Assembly (NCBI GenBank): GCA_031308135.1
Contig: JAHLJT010000631.1
Span: 37,843,890 to 37,907,889 of the forward strand
Reading direction: 5' to 3'
Length of the DNA stretch: 64,000 nt
Origin: Acheta domesticus
Lineage: Eukaryota > Arthropoda > Insecta > Orthoptera > Gryllidae
Below are positions 1 to 8,840 of the stretch, piece after piece. The notes beneath the pieces are model-generated. The model was not told where the DNA came from, ran no database searches, and saw only the letters and a program-made list of their open reading frames with translations. Within the stretch, counting starts at the first letter, position 1; the number at the start of each line of letters is the position of its first letter. The position numbers and the translations under genes were made by a program.

Positions 1-1120
1 GAAGTCATTTGGAGCACTTACATTAATAAATATAACAATGTTCAGAAATTACTGGTAATGTGCATATTAAAGACATGAGAAAACAAAAAAGTATTCCAAA
101 ATGAACTTTTCGTCATATTAGCACTATCCGCTCCAGATCTTTGAAGAAAAAATTGGAACCATTTATGAAAAAATGGCGTTTGAGCATTCCTGAAAATGTG
201 AAATTTTGAGCACGTTATCACAGAAAACGGCGGAGTTTTCGAAAAAATTTTCTTGACATTAATTGAATCTCATGTTTTCTCATGTACTCGTAAATATAAT
301 AATGTTAACAAATCGCCGCTAAAGTAAATATTAACGACCCGGGAGACCAACCAAAAAATTACATGTTTGGAAATTTCGGAAAAAAAAGAATTGAGCAATA
401 TGGCGTTTATCTCGTAGAGTACATTTAGTACTATCTCTAACAAAAGTTTAAAGAAAAAAGTTTGAGCTGTTTTTTGAGAAAATCTTGTTTTTATATTTTT
501 TTTAAAATTGCACATATTGCACGCAATATTTTGAAAAAACTACTAACACTTTTAAAAAAAGTACATGACCGAATGAAAGATCTCGCTTTGGAGAAGAAAT
601 TTTATTTTGAGGAAAAATCTCTATCTGGAACTTTATAGTTTAAGGATGACGCCGACAAAAATTCAAACTTTTGCAATTTTCGAAAATCCAGAGTTTTCAA
701 GCGACATCAGACCTACGTCATTCCCTTAAGTAACCTTCAAACTATCCAACAACAAAATTTTTCAAAATTGTTGGCGCCATTTTTTTTAAATGTTGAAAAT
801 GTCCCAGGGGCTTCATATGAAGTACCCTCCAAAACTGAAATATCGGTTTCCAATTCAAGGGGCCGTGAGATTATTTGAATCGATCGGGGAGTATCAATTT
901 TGGACAAAATCGACCGAACATTTTAGGCGCTAAGGTTGACCTCAGACGTACGCACAGACACACACAGATGGACTGACAGCCAGACCGCGAGTTAGAAAAA
1001 GTAACGTGCTATGTGTAGGAACGGGATTTAGCCACTTTTTCATTACCAGGGCTCGGCAATACGTTTTCCTGTCGAAAATTCGCAGTTTTCCGATTTCGAC
1101 TACATAACTTTCTCTTCTTA
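1..1120 (+). repeat. Dispersed repeat family A, copy 1 (left-truncated by window)
   Basis: This AT-rich noncoding block carries a recognisable series of modules: a 'gcacttacattaataaat' start, an 'aaatggcgtttgag' block, a 'gcgcaatatt'-type block, a purine/CA-rich block near 940-1000, and a closing 'cattaccagggctcggcaat' module near 1045-1110. The same modules recur in the same order at 58590-60010, and in reverse complement or in part near 30.0-32.3, 43.6-44.5, 55.3-56.2 and 60.05-60.7 kb. No protein can be recognised in it. It is probably a nonautonomous mobile element or the noncoding part of a larger one. Confidence 0.6.
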
Positions 1121-1501
1121 TGAAGTACGTGCGAGGAAGTAGAAATATTTGACATCAATATTGTAGTTGAGGTGTAAAACATTGAAAACCTATTTGAACT
1201 TTTGCAAATATTTCGAGATTGAACGGGGAATGCTAATTTGGGGGAAAATCACGTAAACTGTTTAGGTACTTAGTGGTGACCACAGCCGCACGGACGGAGA
1301 CACCTCACATATAAGTTTTTCGGACTCACAAAACGTGGATTTTGACTTCATAACATGCTGGAGGTACAATATTTACGCACTGTTATGATATCAGGGATCC
1401 ACAATGTGAATTTTTCTGACGAAATATCTCCATTATATGCTGTAGCATTGCAATACTTTCTTTAACGTATGCACGAGCGGAATGGGCGGCGGATGCGGTA
1501 C

Positions 1502-1750
1502 CTTGAGCTTGGTCATGCGCGTGGCGAACTCGAGCAGGTCGCGCGTGGCGCACGCGTTGGTGCGCACGGCCTTGACGAGCGGGTCGTCGAAGCGCACGCT
1601 GGCCGCCAGGTGGAGCACCACGGACACGCGCTCCGCCAGCACGCGCGCGTCCGCCTCCGCCAGCCCCAGCCCGGGTTGCATCGTGTCGCCCTCCACCACC
1701 TGCAGGCGCCCCAACGCCTCCGGCCGCTGCGCGCGCACCCGGTCCAACAG
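1502..1750 (-). CDS. Fatty acyl-CoA reductase gene FAR-B, second coding exon
   Basis: This exon encodes 83 residues in phase 0 and continues the Rossmann-type NAD-binding domain begun in the exon at 3037-3276. It contains VVEGDTMQPGLGL, VVLHLAASVRFDDPL, and NACATRDLLEFA, which match the FAR pattern of a GD..EPGLGLS segment, a VFHVAA.VRFDE segment and a GT.ELLELA helix. The acceptor (minus strand) is ttgcgcag just before CTGTTG at 1750, and the donor is gtaccg just after the codons for KLK at 1502. The exon is very GC-rich, unlike its surroundings. FARs use NADPH to reduce fatty acyl-CoA to fatty alcohol, usually at ER or peroxisomal membranes. The next exon, expected to carry the catalytic YxxxK region, is not visible and probably lies before base 1. 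Family assignment is strong; the substrate is unknown. Confidence 0.9.
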
Positions 1751-1800
1751 CTGCGCAACACCCGCGCAGCGCGCGCCTCACCCACTCGCACCCGCTCGGC

Positions 1801-1822
1801 GCTGCTGCTGCTGCTGCTGCCA
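1801..1822. repeat. Short (CTG)n run in FAR-B intron
   Basis: About six tandem CTG/GCT triplets lie in the FAR-B intron between the exons at 1502-1750 and 3037-3276, close to the acceptor side of the GC-rich island. Confidence 0.7.
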
Positions 1823-1922
1823 GAGCACTCAGTCAGCGAATGTGGAAAAAAAGGGGGGGTGCCTCGGAACAGGTCTTTCCATGATTTTCTTTGGTATGGT
1901 ATATCATGGACCTAGGCACTAG

Positions 1923-2950
1923 TTAAATTGCAATGTTTTCGATGTCCCTATGCGAATTTCGAAGCCCTGTGCTAATTCCGAGAGACAAAACCTTTGAATA
2001 CATCATGACTAGTGATTTTTTTTGATACTGTGGGGGTGAAACACCTCCACAAGCGTGGGTGGGAAAGGAGTGATATTTACAAACAAAATCATTATGCAAC
2101 CCGCAATGCTCACACCAAGTATAGGCCTAATGTACACTGAGCGGGCACAGTAACCGTGACGTCGAGGTCTGTTTCACAGATGGTTGTGATAAATAACGAT
2201 ATTTTAAGGGGATACAATTTTCTACCTTTCTATAATTTGAAATACGAAACCATGCTCACTTAAGTGATTGTTACTGAGCATAATGTACTATGATAATTAG
2301 TACATCAAGTATATCAATAGATTTTATTAACTAGCATTTCATTTTGCAATATTGTAATATTGATTTAATTTTTATATTCGTTTTTTTACTAAGATCGTGA
2401 ATCCTAAATTATTTTACAAATATTGAACGTACATTTTAGAAATATTTTAAATGTATATTTTAAAATATTATCTCGCTAAATATATGTTGCAATATTATCA
2501 TAAAAGTACAACAAATTTTCATTTTACAAAAAAACACGCAAACCATTTATAGTTATAAGGCAAACATGAACAATTCTGCCAATATTAAAGCGGACCATTG
2601 TCGTGTAATTACAGGAACACGTTTGAGCACGCAATCGCCTATGCAGTAATACACGGATATCTGAGAATAATGCAACAAACTTGTATGGCATTGAGTTGAA
2701 ATATTTGCCAACGGACATTCAGTGGGGAATTTCATTCCACGGAGTACATGTTTCCCCTAATTTGTATCGGGGAGTACGGGTTTCCCCTAATTGTTAGGCA
2801 ACCCCGTAAACACAATGTTCTGAAGGCGTATGAAATTTCCTTGACTAATGAGGAGGACTAAGTGGACTACTTCATTCATGTCGAAAACCTGAGCATAAAG
2901 ATTGCCTGATAATTAAAGTCATATTTTACATATGTAATTCGATATAACCT
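1923..2950. other. No recognisable feature (FAR-B intron)
   Basis: AT-rich intronic DNA. I see no supported ORF or RNA gene. A short near-duplicate 'ggagtac.gg.tttcccctaa' occurs twice near 2740-2790. Confidence 0.5.
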
Positions 2951-3036
2951 CCTTCATTGGCAAAACGCCATCATTTTGGATCCCTCAACTAGAATTAGTG
3001 CTGCTAAAAACATTATTGTGAGAGAGGAGTGCTGAC

Positions 3037-3276
3037 CGGGACGTCGAGCAGCTTGTGCAGGCGCTCCTGCGCCGAGAGGCCCTTGCGCGGGCGCAGCAGC
3101 AGGTAGACGGTGTCGATGTCGGGGCAGCTGAACAGCAGCTTCTCCAGCAGCACGCGCCCCAAGAAGCCCGAGCCGCCCGTCAGCAGCACGCTCTGCCCGC
3201 GGTAGAACTCGGCCACCGTCCACGGCAGCACGTCCCCCTCGGCCTCGCTGCTCCGGCGCGCCTGCTCCTCCGGCAT
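3037..3276 (-). CDS. Fatty acyl-CoA reductase gene FAR-B, first coding exon
   Basis: This 80-codon exon begins at an ATG that immediately follows a good acceptor (gcgcag), so a noncoding leader exon upstream is likely. It ends in phase 0 at a gtcagc donor after LLDVP. Residues 17-24 (VLPWTVAEFYRG) and 27-40 (GQSVLLTGGSGFLG) are the typical FAR N-terminus, and TGGSGFLG at 33-40 is the glycine-rich NADPH-binding motif. The segment DIDTVYLLLRPRKG is the conserved region after the first beta-alpha unit. It joins in frame to the exon at 1502-1750 across a 1.29-kb intron. Transcription runs toward base 1, in the same direction as the FAR-A exons at 53-63 kb, suggesting a tandem FAR cluster. Direct 5' UTR read-through into the ATG, without a leader intron, is an alternative. 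Confidence 0.93.
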
Positions 3277-3299
3277 CTGCGCACACGCTCACGCTCAAC

Positions 3300-4360
3300 A
3301 AACACTTGGCAAGTGAAGCTCTGCGCTGTGCTGTTCCAAGGGATACGGGCTTCATCGTAACATACCTGAACTCTAACACCAGACGAACCTGTGAAAGTTA
3401 TACGTACCAGGTGACATTTGCACCTGGCTAAGGCAACCCATCATGCACAGATGTACGACAGGTAAACAAAAACCCTTTGACTGCGCCAAACAGTTGCTCG
3501 CGAAACATCAATCCATAACGTGGCAAATGTACATGTGTAGCTTCGTTATATGTACGCAAAATTTCCAACATATGTGCAACGCAAAAATATTTTATTATAT
3601 CCCATATCGTATATTAATTTATCCCATATCAAAAAGAATACAAAATACATTACACGGAAATTAATGAAAACATTTTAATAATGATAAAAATATGTTGTGC
3701 AGCTTGTCTACGTCAAACAAGAGTTCCGAATAATTTTTAAAGCTGTTTGCCTAAAAATACATTTCTAGAACCATGGGCATTGATACTGTAATGTATTAGT
3801 GTAAATGAAAGTGCGAAAGCCAATGATCAAAATTTTACATTCAGTTTCAATTATATTTTTAAATTCTCGTTACTTTTACTACGCCAGGGTGTGATTCTTT
3901 CTCAATGTTCCTTATTGTTGGCACGTAGGCTGGCAAATGAATTCAAATTTCGCGCCATTCTTGGAATTCAATCATTTACAACAATTCTTTGGCGCTTAAT
4001 AAACAGCTTAGAACATGCATTTCAAACGCCGCGTCTTGGACAGAGGTTGTATTTCCCTAAAAACCAAGGGGCTGGCTTCCAGAGAGAAAAGGGAATTCAT
4101 TCTTTTATATGAAACTCTTTGGAAGGACTGAAGGATTACGCCTCCTCCCAGGAGCTTCTGAGGCAGCCTCGAGCCCTTGTGCGGAATTCGAAGAAATCAG
4201 TGGTTTCCATATAAGACGCGGCAGAATCATTGTTGAGAAAAATGAGAGCAGTGGAGCGGTTTCATCGAGGATCGCTTCGTCATCAGTAAGCTAGTAATAC
4301 GTGCGTATCGAGTGCAGTGAATGTTGTATTACTACGCAAGGTTGATAGATTCCAGGCTGA
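3300..4360. other. No recognisable feature
   Basis: AT-rich noncoding DNA. Short ORFs here lack splice context or similarity to any family I know. Confidence 0.5.
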
Positions 4361-4369
4361 AGTCCGAGC

Positions 4370-4687
4370 GGATTCGATGGTGTAACGGTTAACGTACCGC
4401 ACTGTCATACCCAAGTTCGCGGGTTTTTAACGGCGAAAAAATCCTTCGTACGCCTTCCTTCGGAGGGGAAGTAAAGCCGGCTGGCCCATGTTAGTAGATT
4501 TACTTGCATGTAAAAGATTCTCAAGCCTAAATGACGCCTCTGAGCTAAATTCAAATCGCCTGTTTCGTCGCCCGAGATAATACCTTCTTTCTCCGCTAGG
4601 CGGTGAAAGGAGCGTAAGTGAAATTTGCGTGGTCAGACGGAAGAGCATGAGTCTCGCCACGTAAAATAAGGCATTGACTAACTAACT
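4370..4687 (+). repeat. tRNA-derived SINE-like element
   Basis: The head reads 'gatggtgtaacggttaacg' (an A-box-like segment, near 4377-4395), followed by 'gttcgcgggtttttaac' (a degenerate B box, near 4415-4431), with the spacing of a tRNA promoter. A roughly 240-bp unrelated body follows, ending in a short ACTA-type tandem tail (gactaactaactaaa). 'aagtcc' flanks both sides and could be a very short target duplication. The tRNA-like head, unrelated body and simple-repeat tail define a SINE rather than a functional tRNA gene. A longer target duplication is not obvious, so boundaries are approximate. Confidence 0.7.
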
Positions 4688-4689
4688 AA

Positions 4690-5732
4690 AGTCCCTGTAT
4701 TCTCCGTGCACAGTGCCTTATAACGCGTCACAACAGCGGCTACGCGTATGCACGAGTAACGAGCAGAACAAATGTGAAAAACGTCGTAACGAAGGCAGAA
4801 AAACGGCTTAATTATTTACACAATAGTAAAATAATGTACTCAGTTTTTAAAGAATAATATCATTACTTTGAGAATCTAGTTCAGTTCCCAAATTCATGTC
4901 CTCCATTCTATTTCCTCCCAAATAATATAACTATTCCCTTTTTTCTGTCAATACACGTTGCCCACAGTTCGGTTGCACGCTACGGCGTCTTCAATGCCGA
5001 ATGTGAACGAGCTTTCAACCTTACGTCAGCAATGCACTCCGCTGGCCCGCTTCTAAATTTCACCCGTTTATCTCGTTCATCGGCGCAGCTCGCAGCCCGA
5101 CGGGCGGCGATAGGACCTTGCACATGCCGCGTATTTAGAGTCAAGAAAACACCAGTTTAATACAGAAACGACCATTCCAGTGCAAGAAGCAAGGCTCCAG
5201 ATCACGTGAGCATAGGCGAAATTATCTATATTCATGACAGCCAACCATTACAGTTCTTCCTGTCGGTAGGCATTCATATTTAACATTCTTGATGAATTTT
5301 TGGCGCGTCATTATATGCCCAAAGAGCAAGAAATGCGTGATATGGCAATTTTGGGTATGAGTTTCCCACACAAACTTCTCACAGGGCAAGTAATTACAAT
5401 AGTAATTACAATAATTTCTCACAGGGCAAATAATTTATTTCACTACAAAAACATGTTCATCATCGTTTACCTTTTCCAGTGATCGAATGCATAAGACTAA
5501 TCCACAATGCTATTTGAAACCAAATAAAACGAATTTCATAAAAAAAAGGTGCGGATATTTTTAACGCAATATTATATTACAGGTTTGAAACTTGAATGTT
5601 CGTTGTCACAGTTTTGTATTCAATATTCATTTTACTGTAGTAATATTTCATCAAAATATTAGTATACACGATCAATGCAAAAGCTCACAAAAACTGTCAG
5701 GTCACTACGCATGTTTTAAAAAAATTGTTGGT
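4690..5732. other. No recognisable feature
   Basis: AT-rich DNA. A local duplication of 'tttctcacagggcaa' surrounds 'taattacaatagtaattacaa' at about 5378-5432. No gene is supported. Confidence 0.5.
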
Positions 5733-5745
5733 TTATTTAAACTTA
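5733..5745. repeat. Target-site duplication, left copy, of the PLE/LINE composite
   Basis: TTATTTAAACTTA occurs here and again, identically, at 22901-22913, exactly where PLE sequence stops on each side. Confidence 0.85.
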
Positions 5746-5776
5746 TATTAAGTTGGCTGTCCGGGTGACGCCGCGT

Positions 5777-5840
5777 CCATGGCAAAGGTGCCGACGTTTC
5801 GGTCGCCATTCTGCGACCTTCCTCAGGGCGTAATGCACGG
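5777..5840 (-). ncRNA. Hammerhead-ribozyme-like motif (PLE unit boundary)
   Basis: Same sequence as the motif at 17458-17521, on the minus strand. It closes the left full-length PLE unit on its 3' side, and only 31 further bases of PLE follow before the target duplication. Confidence 0.78.
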
Positions 5841-5940
5841 AGCTGTACTGTGCACGGGTTAATATAGGGCTACGTTCCCCTTCTACCTGTGTACCGGTTG
5901 GCCGGGTGGTCGGCCAATGCGGAGAGAGTGCAGCGGCCAA

Positions 5941-8469
5941 TCAGGGCCGGGCTCTCCGCGGTGCGCTGTTGACGGACGGCGCTCCGTCCGTTGCCGGACG
6001 TAGGGGAGCAGCTAGGACCGCGTCCGTTCGAGACCGGACGTCCTGGTAAAATAGGTGTTTCCAGGCATCGTGAAGACGAATGCCTTGGTCAGCATTAAGA
6101 TTATGCGGGTGTTTAATTATTTCCACCGCCTCTTTTACCCTCCTCGTACCCCAGCGGTCTTCTCTGGCTAAGAGGCGAGTGTCATCAAATAAGATGGCAT
6201 GGCCAGTTTTCCATGCGTGCAATGCTATGGCCGATTTATTCGTATTATTGTATTTATAATGACGAATATGTTCCCGGAGGCGTTCATCTACTGTGCGTCC
6301 CGTCTCGCCAATGTAACTATGGCCGCAGCTGCATGGGATCTCGTATACCCCTGATGACATAAGGGGAGGGACGCGATCTTTCACGCGTACAAGCTTTTGC
6401 CCAAGTTTTTCCTGGGCTTTGTAGGCCGTCTTTATATCAAAGCGGCTCAATAGCTTGCCAATCTTATCGGTGACACCTCGTATATACGGTAGAGTGGCTA
6501 TAGTTTGGTTGGTATTGTCACTAGGTGTGGTGATATCGACCGTGTTGGAAGTGGTCGTAGCCTGCCGTACCGCTTGGTTGGCAGCGCTAGCGCTGTATCC
6601 GTTAGCTCGAAATGTGGTCTTTAGGAGCTCCATTTCAGAGTCCAACGATTCCTTATCACACACTCTAATTGCTCTGATGGCCAGAGTTTTCAAAACCCCC
6701 CGTTTAGTTGCCGGGTGATGGTGAGAGCCGGCATGCAAATAACGGTTTGTATGAGTGGGTTTACGGTAAACACTGTGTCCTAGTCTGCCGTTCGCTTTCC
6801 GACTCACCAGCACGTCAAGGAAAGGTAATTTTCCCTCATTTTCCACCTCCATCGTAAACTTAATCTTAGGGTGTGTGTTGTTAAGGTGCTGGAGGAAGTC
6901 AGCTAAGGTGTGAGGACCGTGGGGCCACACTACTAGTGTATCGTCCACGTACCGGAGCCAAACAGTTGGTTTTAGTGGGGCATTCTCCAGGGCCTCCGTT
7001 TCAAAGGCCTCCATAAACAGGTTAGCCACAACTGGAGAGAGGGGAGAACCCATGGCCGCTCCTTCAACTTGAGCATATAATTGCTCTCGGTATTGGAAGA
7101 AAGTGGACGTGAGACAGAACTCAGCTAAGTCGGCCCATTCCGACGTGAGCCCACGGGAGCAAAGTTTTCTGCGTATGACAGTGGCCGCCTCGTCCACTGG
7201 AACCATAGTGAACAAAGACGTGACATCGAAGCTGACGAGGATGTCCGAGTCATTTATGCGGAGCTCCTTAAGAATGTCAATAAGGTGGGCCGAATTCCTG
7301 ACAGCTGACTTGATGTCGTCAGTCAAAGGCTGCAGTTTATCGGTCACATAGCGGGCAAGAGGGTGGGTGGGGGAGTTAATAGCGCTCACAATGGGGCGCA
7401 GTGGCACGTCGGGCTTATGTATCTTAGGAAGACCATAAAGCCTAGGAATACAGTGGTTGCCACGTTTTAACCTAGGTTTGGCCTCCGACTCTATAGCAGC
7501 CGAGTTGTTGATCCGTGCCGCGACCTCTCCCCTCAGCTTACGAACGGGATTACTTTGCAGAACAGTATAGGCCTGATCTGTCAGCAACGCCTCAACTTTA
7601 GAATGGTAGTCAATAGTTTTCATGACCACCGTGGCATTGCCTTTATCTGCCGGTACTACAACGATGTCCTCACGCTTACGTAGTTCGCGCAACGCTAAAC
7701 GCTCCTCGCGTGGCAAATTACTACGTGGCAATTTAGAATGGGCCAGAAAACGAGCCGATTCTCTGCGTATGTAGTCAGCCTGGTCGGCAGGCAGTTTTGA
7801 AACCGCGTTTTCCACCCCTGCCACGATATCCGCGGTAGGAACGCGGTCGGGCACGGGGGCGAAATTGAGGCCTTTACTCAATACAGACACAGTAGCCTGG
7901 TTCAACTGTTCGTCAGTTAGGTTGACGACAGTACTCGTCAAGCCAACCCTACAGGCCTCAGGATGTTGTTTGGCCTTTAGTTTGTCGAATTTCCGAATTT
8001 GCTTACATCTAGATTTATCAAATACACTTTCCGCGGCTTCAGCCGAAACCGTATCAAGTGTGATAAAATCAGGTACACTAAGACAACATGCAAGCTTTAA
8101 ATGAATATTAAGCAACTTACGTTCGATGTTAGAGAGTTGCATCCTGGTATCGCGGATCCTCTCACGCAGGAGGGCAAAACCCGTTCTACGGAGAATCCGC
8201 AATGCTGCCTGGGTCTGAGTCTGGTGACGGATTTCGAGAAAGGACGGCAGAACGTCCTCATCTCTGCATCGTTGGAGGAAAGCGAGCTGACTCAGCTTTC
8301 GTTTCCGTTTGTCACGTAATGTAGTGAACTCACGAGTGAGTTTAAATATTTCCTCCCCGTAGAGGTTGGTCAAATGAGAGCGTAGGCTTCCGCGGCCGGA
8401 GTCAATATTAAGTTGGCTGTCCGGGTGACGCCGCGTCCATGGCAAAGGTGCCGACGTTTCGGTCGCCAT
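5941..8469 (-). CDS. Penelope-like element ORF (reverse transcriptase + GIY-YIG endonuclease), left arm
   Basis: An intact 842-residue ORF. N-terminal helical region 40-130. The RT carries DKGNATVVM near 275-283, LYGLPKIHKPDVPLRPIVS at 344-362, motif A SFDVTSLF around 413-420, motif B AMGSPLSP at 472-479, the catalytic YVDD at 507-510, and KLPFLDV at 547-553. The C-terminal GIY-YIG nuclease has GVYEI at 707, CSC at 713-715, SYIGETGRT at 718-726 and an HAWKTGH pair at 751-757. This RT plus GIY-YIG order is diagnostic of Penelope-like elements. The product would nick DNA and copy its RNA in the nucleus. This copy differs from the right-arm copies at residue 434 (R instead of S). The start codon lies inside the ribozyme motif at 8437-8500, and the LINE 3' end abuts just upstream. 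Confidence 0.95.
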   Translation of the reverse strand: MATETSAPLPWTRRHPDSQLNIDSGRGSLRSHLTNLYGEEIFKLTREFTTLRDKRKRKLSQLAFLQRCRDEDVLPSFLEIRHQTQTQAALRILRRTGFALLRERIRDTRMQLSNIERKLLNIHLKLACCLSVPDFITLDTVSAEAAESVFDKSRCKQIRKFDKLKAKQHPEACRVGLTSTVVNLTDEQLNQATVSVLSKGLNFAPVPDRVPTADIVAGVENAVSKLPADQADYIRRESARFLAHSKLPRSNLPREERLALRELRKREDIVVVPADKGNATVVMKTIDYHSKVEALLTDQAYTVLQSNPVRKLRGEVAARINNSAAIESEAKPRLKRGNHCIPRLYGLPKIHKPDVPLRPIVSAINSPTHPLARYVTDKLQPLTDDIKSAVRNSAHLIDILKELRINDSDILVSFDVTSLFTMVPVDEAATVIRRKLCSRGLTSEWADLAEFCLTSTFFQYREQLYAQVEGAAMGSPLSPVVANLFMEAFETEALENAPLKPTVWLRYVDDTLVVWPHGPHTLADFLQHLNNTHPKIKFTMEVENEGKLPFLDVLVSRKANGRLGHSVYRKPTHTNRYLHAGSHHHPATKRGVLKTLAIRAIRVCDKESLDSEMELLKTTFRANGYSASAANQAVRQATTTSNTVDITTPSDNTNQTIATLPYIRGVTDKIGKLLSRFDIKTAYKAQEKLGQKLVRVKDRVPPLMSSGVYEIPCSCGHSYIGETGRTVDERLREHIRHYKYNNTNKSAIALHAWKTGHAILFDDTRLLAREDRWGTRRVKEAVEIIKHPHNLNADQGIRLHDAWKHLFYQDVRSRTDAVLAAPLRPATDGAPSVNSAPRRARP

Positions 8470-8500
8470 TCTGCGACCTTCCTCAGGGCGTAATGCACGG
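8437..8500 (-). ncRNA. Hammerhead-ribozyme-like motif at LINE/PLE junction, left arm
   Basis: Minus-strand copy of the motif described at 17458-17521, complete even though the LINE ends immediately beside it. The 16-bp target duplication restores the 5' strand of stem I on this side, so the insertion left the motif intact. Confidence 0.78.
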
Positions 8501-8506
8501 AGCTGT
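8491..8506. repeat. LINE target-site duplication, 3' copy (left arm)
   Basis: The minus strand reads ACAGCTCCGTGCATTA here, and the same 16 bases occur at 13219-13234 on the other side of the LINE. The target is the PLE terminal region, within stem I of the ribozyme motif. Confidence 0.85.
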
Positions 8507-8840
8507 TCGCATAGTTGGCCATTTTGATGTGTAGGCGGCCTACGCCGATTGGCGCTCTTCCGCCAGTGGTCTTTGTTGAGGGGTTCTTCGTCTGGATGAG
8601 TCCTGCCTCGTTCGAGGCCCTGGAAAACTCAATGTTTAGCAGTTTATACAGAGATAAATAAAAAGATGAGTATTTGAGTACGGCCCTTTTCTTATTTGGG
8701 TTAGTATGGATACTTGGTGTGATAGGATTTGATGTTGAAGTTTGGAATATTTGCTTATTGAGTTTGTGGAATATAATATTGAAGATTTAGGAGATGACTT
8801 TAAGTGGGTTTTTGCAGAATAATGTTGAATTTATAGTAGA

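Noticed and set aside
1383..1922. Several long Ala/Arg-rich open frames overlapping the FAR-B exon at 1502-1750 on both strands
   Set aside because: They are by-products of very high GC content; only the minus frame with FAR motifs and splice sites is real.
2954..3379. Overlapping GC-rich open frames opposite and beside the FAR-B first exon
   Set aside because: They have no family motifs and overlap an exon with clear FAR sequence.
4375..4450. Functional tRNA gene
   Set aside because: No full cloverleaf, a degenerate B box, and a long unrelated body with a tandem tail make it a SINE.
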